Source: Verrucomicrobiota bacterium (lineage in GTDB: Bacteria > Verrucomicrobiota > Lentisphaeria > JABSQK01 > JAJFLO01). From it: a DNA stretch of 64,000 nt. The notes beneath the pieces were generated by a model. The model was not told where the DNA came from, did no database searches, and saw nothing but the letters and a program-made list of their open reading frames with translations. The stretch covers positions 40,079 to 104,078 of the forward strand of contig JAJFLP010000122.1 in NCBI GenBank assembly GCA_021772635.1, written 5' to 3'. Numbering within the stretch: the stretch's first letter is position 1; the number at the start of each line of letters is the position of its first letter. The position numbers and the translations under genes are program-made. Below are positions 9,974-19,634 of this stretch, piece after piece.

Positions 9974-10288
9974 AATCCTCCGAAACCTGTATTTTCTTTA
10001 GCCAGCGCGCGACGGCACTGGCGCAGAAATTGAGTTTTTAGAGCCAATCAGACTCGTTCGAAAAGGAATCCGGGCCTATCCCTTGAGGGTTGCGCTTGGG
10101 GTGCAGTTACACTACCATCACGCGGCCGACTTTTCCATTTTTCTACCTGAAAATTTTGACGTTTTTTCTCACGATATTCTAATTCTGCTTTTTCAGGGGC
10201 ACTTAAGCAGACGGGTTGGCTGGACAATCGGTCAGTCCAGCCCCCTGAAATGGGCCGCTCCGGCCAACAGGCCTGCAGTTTCTGAGCC
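9974..10288. other. Intergenic gap with one hairpin
   Basis: No gene seen. An 8-bp stem with a 9-base loop (GGCTGGAC at 10218-10225 and GTCCAGCC at 10235-10242) lies 47 bases beyond the enolase stop, but no T-run follows on the minus strand. Confidence 0.5.
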
Positions 10289-11590
<1,302 letters not shown>

Positions 11591-11660
11591 TCATTGGGTA
11601 GTGCTTAAACGGAACCCCCTCGTGAACTCTGCCAGAAGGTATTCAAGCACCCGTTAATTA

Positions 11661-11820
11661 AATATACCGAACGTCTTCATCCCGCATGCGGAACGAAAAA
11701 TCGTTCGGAGTTTCTTACGCAATCAATTTGAAGTCGTCTCTCCGCATTCTCGGAGTCCGCTCGTGCGGGCCGCACGAGCGGACTCCATAATGGACCGAAA
11801 ATTGTACCGCGTGCGGTATA
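11661..11820 (-). repeat. Family A repeat, copy 3, upstream of eno
   Basis: Full-length copy in minus orientation. On the minus strand it reads from GCGGTACAATTTTCGG through the GC-rich module, a palindrome with two 17-base arms around one base at 11752-11786. It then has the degenerate GCATGCGG module and ends in TATATT at 11661-11666, heading towards eno. Confidence 0.85.
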
Positions 11821-12414
11821 GTTGCGTAATTCGGTTTGAAATCTAATGTAATCTTAAGTGTTGGAGCGCAAGCCGTCCGATTTTGAGACCGCTTAAGATC
11901 CGTCACGTAGCAAATTAAAACTGGACTTCGGAAACGCGACGGGGATCAGTAAGTATACGTAATAAAAGTTGTTTATCGTTTAACGAGATGTATCTTGATC
12001 GTTCAAGCGTGCCGACGTGACGTTCTGAACAAGAAATGGCACGCAAGTGAACGGCGAATAACCTATATGACGCATCACACCTGCCGCGACTGTAAATTCG
12101 CGGGAATAATAGCATTGATTGATCTATAATCAATAAAACATAACCGCCGATTCATTCTCGTAATTTTTCCGCCGGATCCGCGCGGGGCGTTACGACAAGC
12201 AACGCGTTAGTGATCAAAGGCATCGTAACCCAGGTTTTTTTCGGCATTCTCGTGCCTGCCTGAGTTGATATTTATCAAGTATGACGGGATACCACTCGGA
12301 ATCTTTCGCGTGCTTCAAGAATATAGCCGTTCGGTAATCGGACTGCTTGTCGTTTTATCTTAATGTATACGGCCCGCGATCTCTCCGCATAAGCGCGAGT
12401 CCCGAACATTCTGA
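11821..12414. other. Intergenic gap between two family A copies
   Basis: No gene, RNA gene or riboswitch recognised. I looked for FMN-riboswitch (RFN) conserved blocks ahead of ribBA and saw none. Confidence 0.4.
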
Positions 12415-12581
12415 ATCGGGATTTATTAACAAGCGGTACAATTTTCGGTCCATATGGAGTCCGCTCGTGCGGTCCGCACGAGCGGACTCCGAGAATGCGG
12501 AGAGACGACGTCAAATTAATTGCGTAAGAGACTCCGAGCGATTTTTCGTCCCGCATGCGGGATGAAGACGTTCGTTATAAC
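12415..12581 (+). repeat. Family A repeat, copy 4, upstream of ribBA
   Basis: Best-preserved long copy. GC-rich palindrome with perfect 17-bp arms around a single base at 12456-12490 (half-site GGAGTCCGCTCGTGCGG), then CGACGTCAAATTAATTGCG, then the CCCGCATGCGGG module, and a TATAAC box at 12576-12581, 12 bases before the ribBA ATG. Confidence 0.88.
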
Positions 12582-12593
12582 TAGGGTACACAG

Positions 12594-13790
12594 ATGTTCA
12601 ATACAATCGATGAAGTCGTACAAAGTTTGAACAATGGTGAAGTGGTCGTTGTCCTGGACGATGAGACGCGGGAGAATGAGGGCGATCTGGTGCTGGCGGC
12701 GGAGTTCGCGACTCCCGAGGCAATCAATTTCATGGCGACCTACGGGCGCGGACTTATTTGCGTCCCGTTGACGGCTGACCGCGCAGCTGCTCTTCATCTT
12801 TCGAAGATGGTCACTACCCGTGACAGATATGATACGGCTTTTACTGTATCAGTCGATGCTCGCGAAGGAATAACCACCGGGATTTCTGCAGCTGACCGAG
12901 CCAAGACAGCGCAACTGCTCGCTGATCCGGTGTCGTCACGTTCGGATTTCGATTTACCTGGTCATATATTTCCCCTGATCGCATGTGACGGCGGTGTCGT
13001 TAACCGTCCAGGGCACACGGAAGCAGCCGTAGATTTAGCCCGTATCGCGGGATTGCGTCCTGCGGGGGTGATATGTGAGATCATGAACGATGACGGTAAA
13101 ATGGCGAGGTACCCGGAATTGGAAGCGTTTGTGAGGAGGCATAAACTCAAGTGGTGTTCGATTCGAGATATTGTCCGTTATCGTCAACGCACCGAATGCC
13201 AGATTGACAAGACCGGGACTGTGAAGATTCCAACGCAGTATTCGGATCGCGATTTCGATCTTCACTGCTATGTCACGTCCTACGACGATTGCGAACATTT
13301 GGCTTTGGTGTACGGTGATGTGGCCGGCTGTGAGAATGTGGTCGTGCGTGTGCACAGTGAGTGTTTAACCGGCGATGTTTTTCATTCGACCCGCTGTGAT
13401 TGCGGTGACCAACTGGAGAAGGCCCTGGAAACAATTGTTGAAGAGGGAACGGGGATTTTGATTTACTTACGCCAAGAGGGACGCGGGATTGGGTTAATCA
13501 AGAAGATACAGGCGTACAATCTACAGGACCATGACGGGCTTGATACGGTAGAGGCCAATGAACGTCTTGGGTTCCCGCCTGATTTACGGGAGTACAGTGT
13601 CGCGGCGCAGATATTAAAGGATTTATCGATCGTTAGCATCCGGTTAATTACTAATAACCCAGGGAAGCTTAACGAAATAAAAGAATACGGCGTTGAAATT
13701 GTTGATCGTATACCGATTGTTGTACAGCCGCGACGGCAGAATGAATTTTATTTAAAGACTAAGAAGGATCGACTCGGCCATTTGCTATAG
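12594..13790 (+). CDS. ribBA: Bifunctional DHBP synthase / GTP cyclohydrolase II
   Basis: 398 residues. The N-terminal 200 residues are 3,4-dihydroxy-2-butanone-4-phosphate synthase, with the acidic metal-binding RENEGDL loop and the TYGRGLICVPL segment. The C-terminal half is GTP cyclohydrolase II, with the zinc-binding HSECLTGDVFHSTRCDCG, the catalytic YLRQEGRGIGL, and LRLITNNPGK-like IRLITNNPGKL. It supplies both branches of riboflavin synthesis. ribH follows after 195 bases that contain a family B repeat and the tail of a family A repeat, so ribH has its own promoter candidate. Confidence 0.97.
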   Translation: MFNTIDEVVQSLNNGEVVVVLDDETRENEGDLVLAAEFATPEAINFMATYGRGLICVPLTADRAAALHLSKMVTTRDRYDTAFTVSVDAREGITTGISAADRAKTAQLLADPVSSRSDFDLPGHIFPLIACDGGVVNRPGHTEAAVDLARIAGLRPAGVICEIMNDDGKMARYPELEAFVRRHKLKWCSIRDIVRYRQRTECQIDKTGTVKIPTQYSDRDFDLHCYVTSYDDCEHLALVYGDVAGCENVVVRVHSECLTGDVFHSTRCDCGDQLEKALETIVEEGTGILIYLRQEGRGIGLIKKIQAYNLQDHDGLDTVEANERLGFPPDLREYSVAAQILKDLSIVSIRLITNNPGKLNEIKEYGVEIVDRIPIVVQPRRQNEFYLKTKKDRLGHLL

Positions 13791-13821
13791 AATTCGAGTT
13801 TAAGGTTGTTTGTTCAAGATT

Positions 13822-13921
13822 CAGCCGATATTTCAATACTTCTTCAGCCGTACAACCTTCGTAACTCATTGATATCAGGCCAGCTAAAAGTGCTCGTAAC
13901 GAAATTGATGCATAGATCAGG
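13822..13921 (+). repeat. Family B repeat, copy 1 (100 bp)
   Basis: About 96 of 100 positions match the copy at 32204-32303 by eye. It contains CAGCCGATATTTCAATA, TTCAGCCGTACAACCTTCG and GAAATTGATGCATAGATCAG. It lies in the ribBA-ribH gap. Confidence 0.85.
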
Positions 13922-13979
13922 TTAACGACGTAATAAGTCTCGAACGATATTTCGAAAACGCGAAGATGTTCAGTATAAT
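13922..13979 (+). promoter_or_regulatory. Family A tail with TATAAT box before ribH
   Basis: Only the last part of the family A core is present: CGAACGATATTTCGAAAA, then GAAGATGTTCAG and TATAAT at 13974-13979. Six bases separate the box from the ribH ATG, so transcription starting at the usual distance would begin at the start codon itself. The -35 position holds TTCGAA, a weak match to TTGACA. Confidence 0.6.
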
Positions 13980-13985
13980 AGCACT

Positions 13986-14465
13986 ATGAACTCAGATGAA
14001 CCGAATACTATTGAAGCGTCGCTTGAAGCTAATAATCTAAAATTCGGTATCGTCTGTTCGCGTTTCAACGACGGATTCGTAAGGACGCTCCTTAGTGGCG
14101 CGATAGATGCAATCGTGCAACATGGCGGCCGAAGTGACGATATAGATGTCGTCTGGGTGCCGGGTGCCTATGAGATCCCCTTGTTGGCGAAGAAGTTGGC
14201 GTCTTCCGCCAAATATGATGCGGTTATCGCATTGGGTGTCGTTATTCAAGGAGCAACTCCGCACGCGCACTATATCAACACCCAAGTATCTCACAACCTG
14301 GCCGCAATCAGCTTGTCCACCGGGATCCCGGTGACGTTCGGAATAATAACGGCCGATAACCGTGAACAGGTCATCGAGCGCACGGGCGGAAAAAACGGAA
14401 ATCGAGGGGTAGGCGCTGCCGAGGCTGCTATCGAAATGGCGTGTCTACTCAAACAGTTAGCTTGA
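13986..14465 (+). CDS. ribH: 6,7-dimethyl-8-ribityllumazine synthase
   Basis: 159 residues, normal for the family. It joins the RibB product to the ribityl-pyrimidine in the next-to-last riboflavin step and usually forms 60-mer or pentamer shells. Motifs visible: GIVCSRFNDGFV near the start, WVPGAYEIPL, the substrate loop LGVVIQGATPHAHYI, and the C-terminal NRGVGAAEAAIEM. The ATG has no Shine-Dalgarno and follows TATAAT by six bases, consistent with a leaderless message. The TGA stop lies inside a family-B-like sequence (14460-14482). Confidence 0.96.
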   Translation: MNSDEPNTIEASLEANNLKFGIVCSRFNDGFVRTLLSGAIDAIVQHGGRSDDIDVVWVPGAYEIPLLAKKLASSAKYDAVIALGVVIQGATPHAHYINTQVSHNLAAISLSTGIPVTFGIITADNREQVIERTGGKNGNRGVGAAEAAIEMACLLKQLA

Positions 14466-14640
14466 TCGATGCATGAGTTTCTGCTATGAGCGCGGCGATC
14501 TGGTTCGAAATTATCGCCTTATCTCAGTGCTCCACATCTTTCATTATCTCTACGTTTTTGCTAACGCTTTAAGACAGCAATTTCAAATAAGCTATGTGCT
14601 CGCGCAACGAAATTCGCGCGTTGATCAGGCTACGCAACCC
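14460..14640 (+). repeat. Family B fragments after ribH
   Basis: GCTTGATCGATGCATGAGTTTC overlaps the ribH stop and matches the family B arm with few changes; a second degenerate fragment ending in GTTGATCAGGCTACG lies at about 14590-14636 in the opposite sense. Confidence 0.6.
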
Positions 14641-14652
14641 ATCGGATAAATC

Positions 14653-15126
14653 TTGAGCGCGACATCCTCCAAGAACTCCAAGAAACCATATCCTATCCGG
14701 CGGAAATCCCGAGAATGGACCTTGCGGATACTCTTCCAGCACGACTTTCGCGGGGAGGAATTCAGTGAAGACATATTTAAGGATTTTCACGTCCAGCTTG
14801 AAGAATTGGAGGAAACCCCCGGGCCACGTGAGTTAAGGAAAATACAAGAATTCTCGGAGGCGACAGTCAAAGGGGTTATCGAGAATCTGGATAGCATCGA
14901 CGATACAATTACTAAGTACGCCCACCACTGGCGGCTCGACCGCATGACTGCCGTGGATCGAAACGTGATGCGAATCGCGGTATACGAGTTACAATATTTA
15001 AACGAAGTTCCACCTGTCGTAAGTATTAATGAAGCGGTCGAGATCGCGAAGTTGTACGGCACGGAAGATTCGGGAAAATTTGTGAACGGCATTTTGGACA
15101 ACGTAAATAAAGGGCTGTCCGAATAA
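14653..15126 (+). CDS. nusB: Transcription antitermination factor NusB
   Basis: 157 residues. The all-helical NusB fold is recognisable from RRKSREWTLRILFQHDF at the N-terminus, and from the C-terminal LDRMTAVDRNVMRIAVYELQYL, PPVVSINEAVEIAKLYG and SGKFVNGILDNV. It binds boxA RNA with NusE/S10 and supports rRNA antitermination. The usual ribH-nusB pairing is conserved. The start is a TTG; the next candidate would cut into conserved sequence, so this start is preferred although the ribosome site is poor. Confidence 0.94.
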   Translation: MSATSSKNSKKPYPIRRKSREWTLRILFQHDFRGEEFSEDIFKDFHVQLEELEETPGPRELRKIQEFSEATVKGVIENLDSIDDTITKYAHHWRLDRMTAVDRNVMRIAVYELQYLNEVPPVVSINEAVEIAKLYGTEDSGKFVNGILDNVNKGLSE

Positions 15127-15240
15127 TGTGGTATTGCCTAGATCCTGTCGGGGAATGTTTGCATTGGCCAGCAGCGGGATTAACAAAGGCTGACTTATCA
15201 CTTGCTCGCATTTGGCAATTCATGTCGGACACTACCTAAA

Positions 15241-16161
15241 ATGGAACGACTCATAAATAAGTTCACGGCCGGACTGCAACGAACGAAAACACGGCTTGTC
15301 CGCAGTTTTCAGTCTGTCTTCCGGGATGACGGCACCTGGGGTGAAGATTCCTATGAGCAGCTGGAGGAAGCGCTCATTAGCGCGGATCTGGGCATTTCTA
15401 TCACACAGCATATAATCAATGACATACGAGACCGGTACGAACGCGGCCAAATCCAGACCTCCACCGACATAGTTGCGGCAACGAAGAGCTTGCTTTCGGT
15501 ATATCTCAATGACGGTGCCCCTCATACTTTCGATTATAATATTGCCGGCCCAACAGTCATCTTGCTGGTTGGGGTCAATGGAAGCGGTAAAACGACAACT
15601 GCCGGAAAGTTAGCGTGTATGTGGCAGAGAGAAGGAAAATCAGTAGTACTCGCGGCCTGCGATACCTTCAGAGCCGCAGCAGTTGAACAATTAAAAATCT
15701 GGGGAGAGCGCAGCGGTTGCCAAGTCGTTTCTGCTAAACACGGGGCCGATCCGGCTTCGGTAGCATTCGATGCTACCCAGGCCGCTGTCGCTCGAAAAGC
15801 GGATATCCTTCTCGTTGACACTGCTGGTCGGCAACATACGAAGAAAGGATTGATGGATGAACTCGGGAAAATCGCGAAAACGATTGGGAAGGCATTCCCC
15901 GGGGCGCCGCATGAGATTTGGCTGGTCGTCGATGGGTCGACGGGTACGAACGCTCTTCAGCAGGCGCGGACATTCGGGAGGAGTGTGGAGTTAAGTGGGT
16001 TATGCCTAACTAAACTGGACGGTTCGAGTAAAGGGGGAATTGTCGTGGCAATCTATAATGAGCTTAAGCTTCCAATTCATTTCGTGGGATTAGGAGAGGA
16101 AGTCTTCGACCTTCAGGCATTTGATCCACAGTCTTTCGCCGACGCGTTATTTACAGATTGA
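15241..16161 (+). CDS. ftsY: Signal recognition particle receptor FtsY
   Basis: 306 residues from the ATG at 15241; an upstream TTG at 15202 would add 13 unconserved residues. It is an NG-domain SRP GTPase: the N domain comprises the first 95 or so residues, followed by G1 VGVNGSGKTTTAGKLA, DTFRAAAVEQLK, DTAGRQHTKKGLMDEL, TKLDGSSKGG and the closing LGEEVFDLQAFDP. It lacks the long acidic A domain of E. coli FtsY. It receives ribosome-SRP complexes at the membrane for co-translational insertion. A 60-bp palindrome follows nine bases after the stop. Confidence 0.95.
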   Translation: MERLINKFTAGLQRTKTRLVRSFQSVFRDDGTWGEDSYEQLEEALISADLGISITQHIINDIRDRYERGQIQTSTDIVAATKSLLSVYLNDGAPHTFDYNIAGPTVILLVGVNGSGKTTTAGKLACMWQREGKSVVLAACDTFRAAAVEQLKIWGERSGCQVVSAKHGADPASVAFDATQAAVARKADILLVDTAGRQHTKKGLMDELGKIAKTIGKAFPGAPHEIWLVVDGSTGTNALQQARTFGRSVELSGLCLTKLDGSSKGGIVVAIYNELKLPIHFVGLGEEVFDLQAFDPQSFADALFTD

Positions 16162-16170
16162 ACCGGGACA

Positions 16171-16230
16171 CTAGACACTTAAATAGCGAAACCGACACAT
16201 TTGTGTCGGTTTCGCTATTTAAGTGTCTAG
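16171..16230. repeat. 60-bp palindrome with perfect 29-bp arms
   Basis: Arms 16171-16199 and 16202-16230 are perfect inverted repeats with a TT centre; the arm begins CTAGACACTTAAATAGCG. It lies between convergent ftsY and the YfiR gene. No T-run follows on either side. Its right end CTAG is the first bases of a family B arm. Confidence 0.95.
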
Positions 16231-16261
16231 CCTGATCAATTCATGCGATTCGTCGCGAGAG
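16227..16261 (-). repeat. Family B arm after the palindrome
   Basis: CTAGCCTGATCAATTCATG followed by CGATTCGTCGCGAGAG matches the 25551 and 32095 arms with a few changes. Confidence 0.7.
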
Positions 16262-16340
16262 CGCTTAACTCGCTCATAATAAATCGATTAGAGAAAACTT
16301 GACGGCGAAAGTGAATATTCATTCACTGAGATGTAAAGTT

Positions 16341-16408
16341 GAGCTAATCGGCTTATTCGAGCAGAGATTAGGGATTGTAGCAGAATACTGATGAATTAAT
16401 CAGGCTAG
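16341..16408 (+). repeat. Family C repeat, copy 1, supplying the YfiR stop codon
   Basis: 68 bp, nearly the same as 39772-39838: GAGCTAATCGGCTTATT, GAGCAGAGATTAGGG, TAGCAGAATACTGATGAATT, CAGGCTAG. The CTA at 16405-16407 is the TAG stop of the minus-strand YfiR gene. Confidence 0.85.
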
Positions 16409-16974
16409 TTTCTGGACTCAACAATCTCAGCTAGTTTAAGCAACTTAGAACTAATCTTTAGTCCGACATTGTTCGCGGCGTCTTCGTTGATCTGAAATCG
16501 TATTTTCCCGTCGCGAAGGATAAAGTTGATAATCCCCCCGCTTTTACTAAATCCTTTCGATTCCCCCACGGTCAAAGTTGGGATATCCCGAAGTTGTTCC
16601 AGGATTGCTTTCGCCTGCCTTCTCTCGGAGTTGCATACAAATAGGATATGACAGAAATCTGCGTCGGCAATATCCTGTATGTTAGTGATCCGAAACTTCA
16701 GCCCTTTGACAGTGACATCCCGAATCGTCGACTCAAAGATCTTTGCGAATGGGTTTTCTCCGAGTATCCCGATATTGATGTAGCCCAGGGATTCGGGGCC
16801 GACCTCATCTGGCCATTCCACGAATTTTGCGAAATTACATAGGAACCCCGCCTTAACCCTATATTCCAGTTGCCTGCTTTCCAGGGCGCGAGCGCCGTTA
16901 CCAAAACATAGAACTACGACACCCGCCAAGTAGGTATAACGTCGCAAAATCCGGTTGGTGTGTACTGATATCAT
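16405..16974 (-). CDS. YfiR-like periplasmic protein (DUF4154)
   Basis: 189 residues from ATG at 16974. This start gives a clean signal peptide (RRYTYLAGVVVLCFGNGARA); the frame runs on upstream to a TTG at 17106 but those residues look unconserved. The mature part opens with the YfiR hallmark EYRVKAGFLCNFAKFVEWP, then INIGILGENPF, a CHILFVCNSE segment, LTVGESKGF and INFILRDGKIRFQIN. In the best-studied case YfiR is a periplasmic inhibitor of a membrane diguanylate cyclase. It follows the TonB receptor gene closely on the same strand. No kinase or GGDEF partner is next to it. Confidence 0.88.
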   Translation of the reverse strand: MISVHTNRILRRYTYLAGVVVLCFGNGARALESRQLEYRVKAGFLCNFAKFVEWPDEVGPESLGYINIGILGENPFAKIFESTIRDVTVKGLKFRITNIQDIADADFCHILFVCNSERRQAKAILEQLRDIPTLTVGESKGFSKSGGIINFILRDGKIRFQINEDAANNVGLKISSKLLKLAEIVESRN

Positions 16975-17123
16975 CACTAATACTTCTTTCAGTTCCAAGT
17001 TCTGGGGGTATATACGATTCTCGCCTTTTGCCATCGCGATCATCCTGTGCTCGAGCGACAAAGTATAGTGAAACGCGCAAAGGAGTGCATTAGAGGGGAG
17101 TGTCAATCATGGTCAGGTGCTGT

Positions 17124-19178
17124 CTAAAAGCGACAACTTATTTTTCCGTATACCGCGCGTTCGATTTCGGTGATTTGTGAATTCAGAACGGTGGACGGTA
17201 CGTACTCTCGACGATGTCTTTCCAGTAAGTTCTGGCCGACGACTGCTATCTCGATATTCTCTGTCGCTTTCCACTCTAGCCGAACGTCCAGGGTAGTGTA
17301 GCTGTTTATCCCGGTTACTATGTCGACATAACGCAGCCACGCGTCGAAACTAAGACGGGTACCCAAGTCCATCGAAGATTGAACCGAAAACTGATGTTGT
17401 GGGATATCGATTTCCCAAATCTCCTCGCGCCCCTGATCGTCGCTGCTATTATCGACGTGCGCCTGCAAATCCAGATACGAGTACTGCCCCTGAAGCGTCC
17501 ACCAGTCTGTTATTCCTAAACGCAAAACGAGCTCTGCGCCGTAGGTTTCCGCGTCCATTTTATTCCCAGCCGCCAGCGGGAGTCGCGGATTCAGCGGATC
17601 GCTAAAGTCCACGGGACCGTCGATCTCCACGGTCTGTAATTCGTCGTATAGATTAAGAAAGGCAGTTACATCGATTGATAAGCGATCCGACGGTTGGACG
17701 CGATAGCCTAGTTCGTACCCGACCATCTCTTCGGAGTCGAATCTGTCGTCTGCCCTTAAATCCCCATCGACTCCGGCAATCGGAACATCTTGCGGGAATC
17801 TCAGCGTGTGTTCGAGTCGGAAGGGTGTCCTGACGGCGCGCGAAACTGCGCCCCAAATAGTCTGTCGCGGTCGTGGCGTATAGGTGAACCTGGCACTTGG
17901 TTGAATCTCTGAATCTGTGAAATCGTTTTTTTCGAATTTCGTTCCGATTGTTAGCCAAAGGCGGTCCGGAATAACGGTGATTTTGTCCTGTACGAATGTG
18001 CTGAAAAGTTCATCATTACGGGAATTTTGAGAAACGGAGTACGGGGCGACCGTCTTAAAATCGTCAGCGGTTAACCGGTAGCCAGCGCCCCAAATGATTT
18101 CGTGGGAGTGCAGAGGCTGAAATCGATATTGAAAGTCGATGTCTACTGTATCTCTGTCCTCATCAATTATCAGTTCATCGCGGCTGGTACGGTCATAGTA
18201 AATTTGCAGCGCGAGATCGGAATCTTCGTCGAGAGTCCGTTGCCAACGGAGCAACAGGTTACCGCCGGATACCGACGCGTCCTCAACGATTCCCTGTGAT
18301 GAGAGAGGGAGAAAAACTTCCTGACCGGCGTCTCCATTGTAGTAATCCCCCTGTAAGGTTAACCGGTTCCTGCTGTCCAGCGCCGCGTCTGCCCTAAATC
18401 CGCCGCGTCCCATTCGCCAATCATCGTGGCCATCGACTCGATCATTAACCACCTGTTCGTCGCGTTCGAAAGCCTTTCCATAGATTCTATACGCTATTTT
18501 TTCACCAATCTTCGCTCCGAATCGACCTTCGATTGAACCCTTTTCTTCGGTGCCACTCGTTGCGGAAAGAAAAGTCCCTTGTGTATCTTCGGCGTTTTTT
18601 GTGACGATATTTATGACACCGTTAACGGCATTCGCTCCCCATAACGTGCCCCCGGGGCCACGAATCACTTCTATACGGTCAATGTCCTCCAGAAGCGTAT
18701 CCTGAATTTCCCAAAAAACTCCCGAGAACAAAGGGGTGTATACGCTTCGGCCGTCAATCATAACGAGGAGTTTATTAGCGAAACGACCATTGAAGCCACG
18801 AGCCGTTATCGCCCATTTATTCCCATCCATTCGCGCGACTTGGAGTCCCGGTACCATACGCAGTACTTCAGGAATGCTGGTAGCCCCGCTACGGCGGATA
18901 TCTGTTTGCGTTACCACGAATATAGCGGCAGGGGCCTGGGATAACTTTTCCTTCTTCTTAGAAACCGAGGTTACTTCTATATTCATCAGCTCTTCCAGAC
19001 TTAAATTCGCGAAATCGCCCGGCGCAAGGCCCTCTGCTAATTGGCCTGTCGACTCAGTGGTTTCTGACTGGGTCGTCAGAGGCACAGCTCCGACGATGAC
19101 CACGAGAAGAAAAAGACGCTTTATTCGCGTCAGTGTTGTCCCGGCTCTTGTGAGTGAACTCGAATTATCCTTAGTCAT
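17124..19178 (-). CDS. TonB-dependent receptor, full length
   Basis: 684 residues. Signal peptide in the first 38 residues (RLFLLVVIVGAVPLTTQS), a FANLSLEELMNIEVTSVSKK TonB-box-like region, the plug domain with APAAIFVVTQTDIRRSG, PEVLRMVPGLQVARMD and RIEVIRGPGGTLWGANAVNGVINIVTK, then a 22-strand-type barrel ending AVYGKISCRF. The start has a strong AGGGAGGA ribosome site. This receptor-YfiR pairing is common in Gram-negative bacteria, generally with a sensor kinase as third member. The ligand cannot be told from sequence. A roughly 290-bp inverted-repeat-bounded element lies just upstream. Confidence 0.94.
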   Translation of the reverse strand: MTKDNSSSLTRAGTTLTRIKRLFLLVVIVGAVPLTTQSETTESTGQLAEGLAPGDFANLSLEELMNIEVTSVSKKKEKLSQAPAAIFVVTQTDIRRSGATSIPEVLRMVPGLQVARMDGNKWAITARGFNGRFANKLLVMIDGRSVYTPLFSGVFWEIQDTLLEDIDRIEVIRGPGGTLWGANAVNGVINIVTKNAEDTQGTFLSATSGTEEKGSIEGRFGAKIGEKIAYRIYGKAFERDEQVVNDRVDGHDDWRMGRGGFRADAALDSRNRLTLQGDYYNGDAGQEVFLPLSSQGIVEDASVSGGNLLLRWQRTLDEDSDLALQIYYDRTSRDELIIDEDRDTVDIDFQYRFQPLHSHEIIWGAGYRLTADDFKTVAPYSVSQNSRNDELFSTFVQDKITVIPDRLWLTIGTKFEKNDFTDSEIQPSARFTYTPRPRQTIWGAVSRAVRTPFRLEHTLRFPQDVPIAGVDGDLRADDRFDSEEMVGYELGYRVQPSDRLSIDVTAFLNLYDELQTVEIDGPVDFSDPLNPRLPLAAGNKMDAETYGAELVLRLGITDWWTLQGQYSYLDLQAHVDNSSDDQGREEIWEIDIPQHQFSVQSSMDLGTRLSFDAWLRYVDIVTGINSYTTLDVRLEWKATENIEIAVVGQNLLERHRREYVPSTVLNSQITEIERAVYGKISCRF

Positions 19179-19194
19179 TATTGTTCCTCCCTCT

Positions 19195-19487
19195 TACTAT
19201 TTAGTGCCTGAGCGAAAACCCTCGTGGCCGCGCGATTGCCAAATTATGGAGACCTCGGTGATTTTGCGAAGTGGCTCGCGATGTGAAACCATCGTATCCG
19301 CTACGCAAAATAGGCGAGGCACCACAAGGGGCTATCGTCCAAAGGATTGCGGCGGATGTACGGGACTTTCATCAATCACACCGTTAGCCCATACCTTTGG
19401 GTATGAACGTAACAGCGTGAATGACGAATCTACCGCACATGCGTCCGCAACCCGGCTCGCGAGGGTTTCCGCTCATGCACTATTTAA
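19195..19487 (-). repeat. Element of about 290 bp with 23-bp terminal inverted repeats
   Basis: Left end TAGTGCCTGAGCG-AAAACCCTCG (about 19202-19224) pairs with the right end CGAGGGTTTC-CGCTCATGCACTA (19460-19482) with two mismatches. The interior has a hairpin CATACC-TTTG-GGTATG and a repeated GGCTCGCGA (near 19273 and 19454) but no reading frame of note. It ends about 20 bases before the TonB receptor start. It may be a miniature inverted-repeat transposon or a structured RNA closed by a long stem. Confidence 0.6.
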
Positions 19488-19634
19488 CGGCGTCCGCTAG
19501 CACTCCATATCCCAACCCAATATACCCGTTTGGCATGACAATCCCAACGGGCCTGTGGTGACAGTGTCGCTCCGAAACTGAAAAGATTAATAGATATACT
19601 GCTCTGGGTAGTGGTACGAGCCTATCTCCGTAGA

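Noticed and set aside
10218..10242. Rho-independent terminator of eno
   Set aside because: The stem is good but no T-run follows on the minus strand; kept only as a hairpin note.
11821..12593. FMN riboswitch ahead of ribBA
   Set aside because: The conserved RFN blocks were not found; the region holds only family A sequence.
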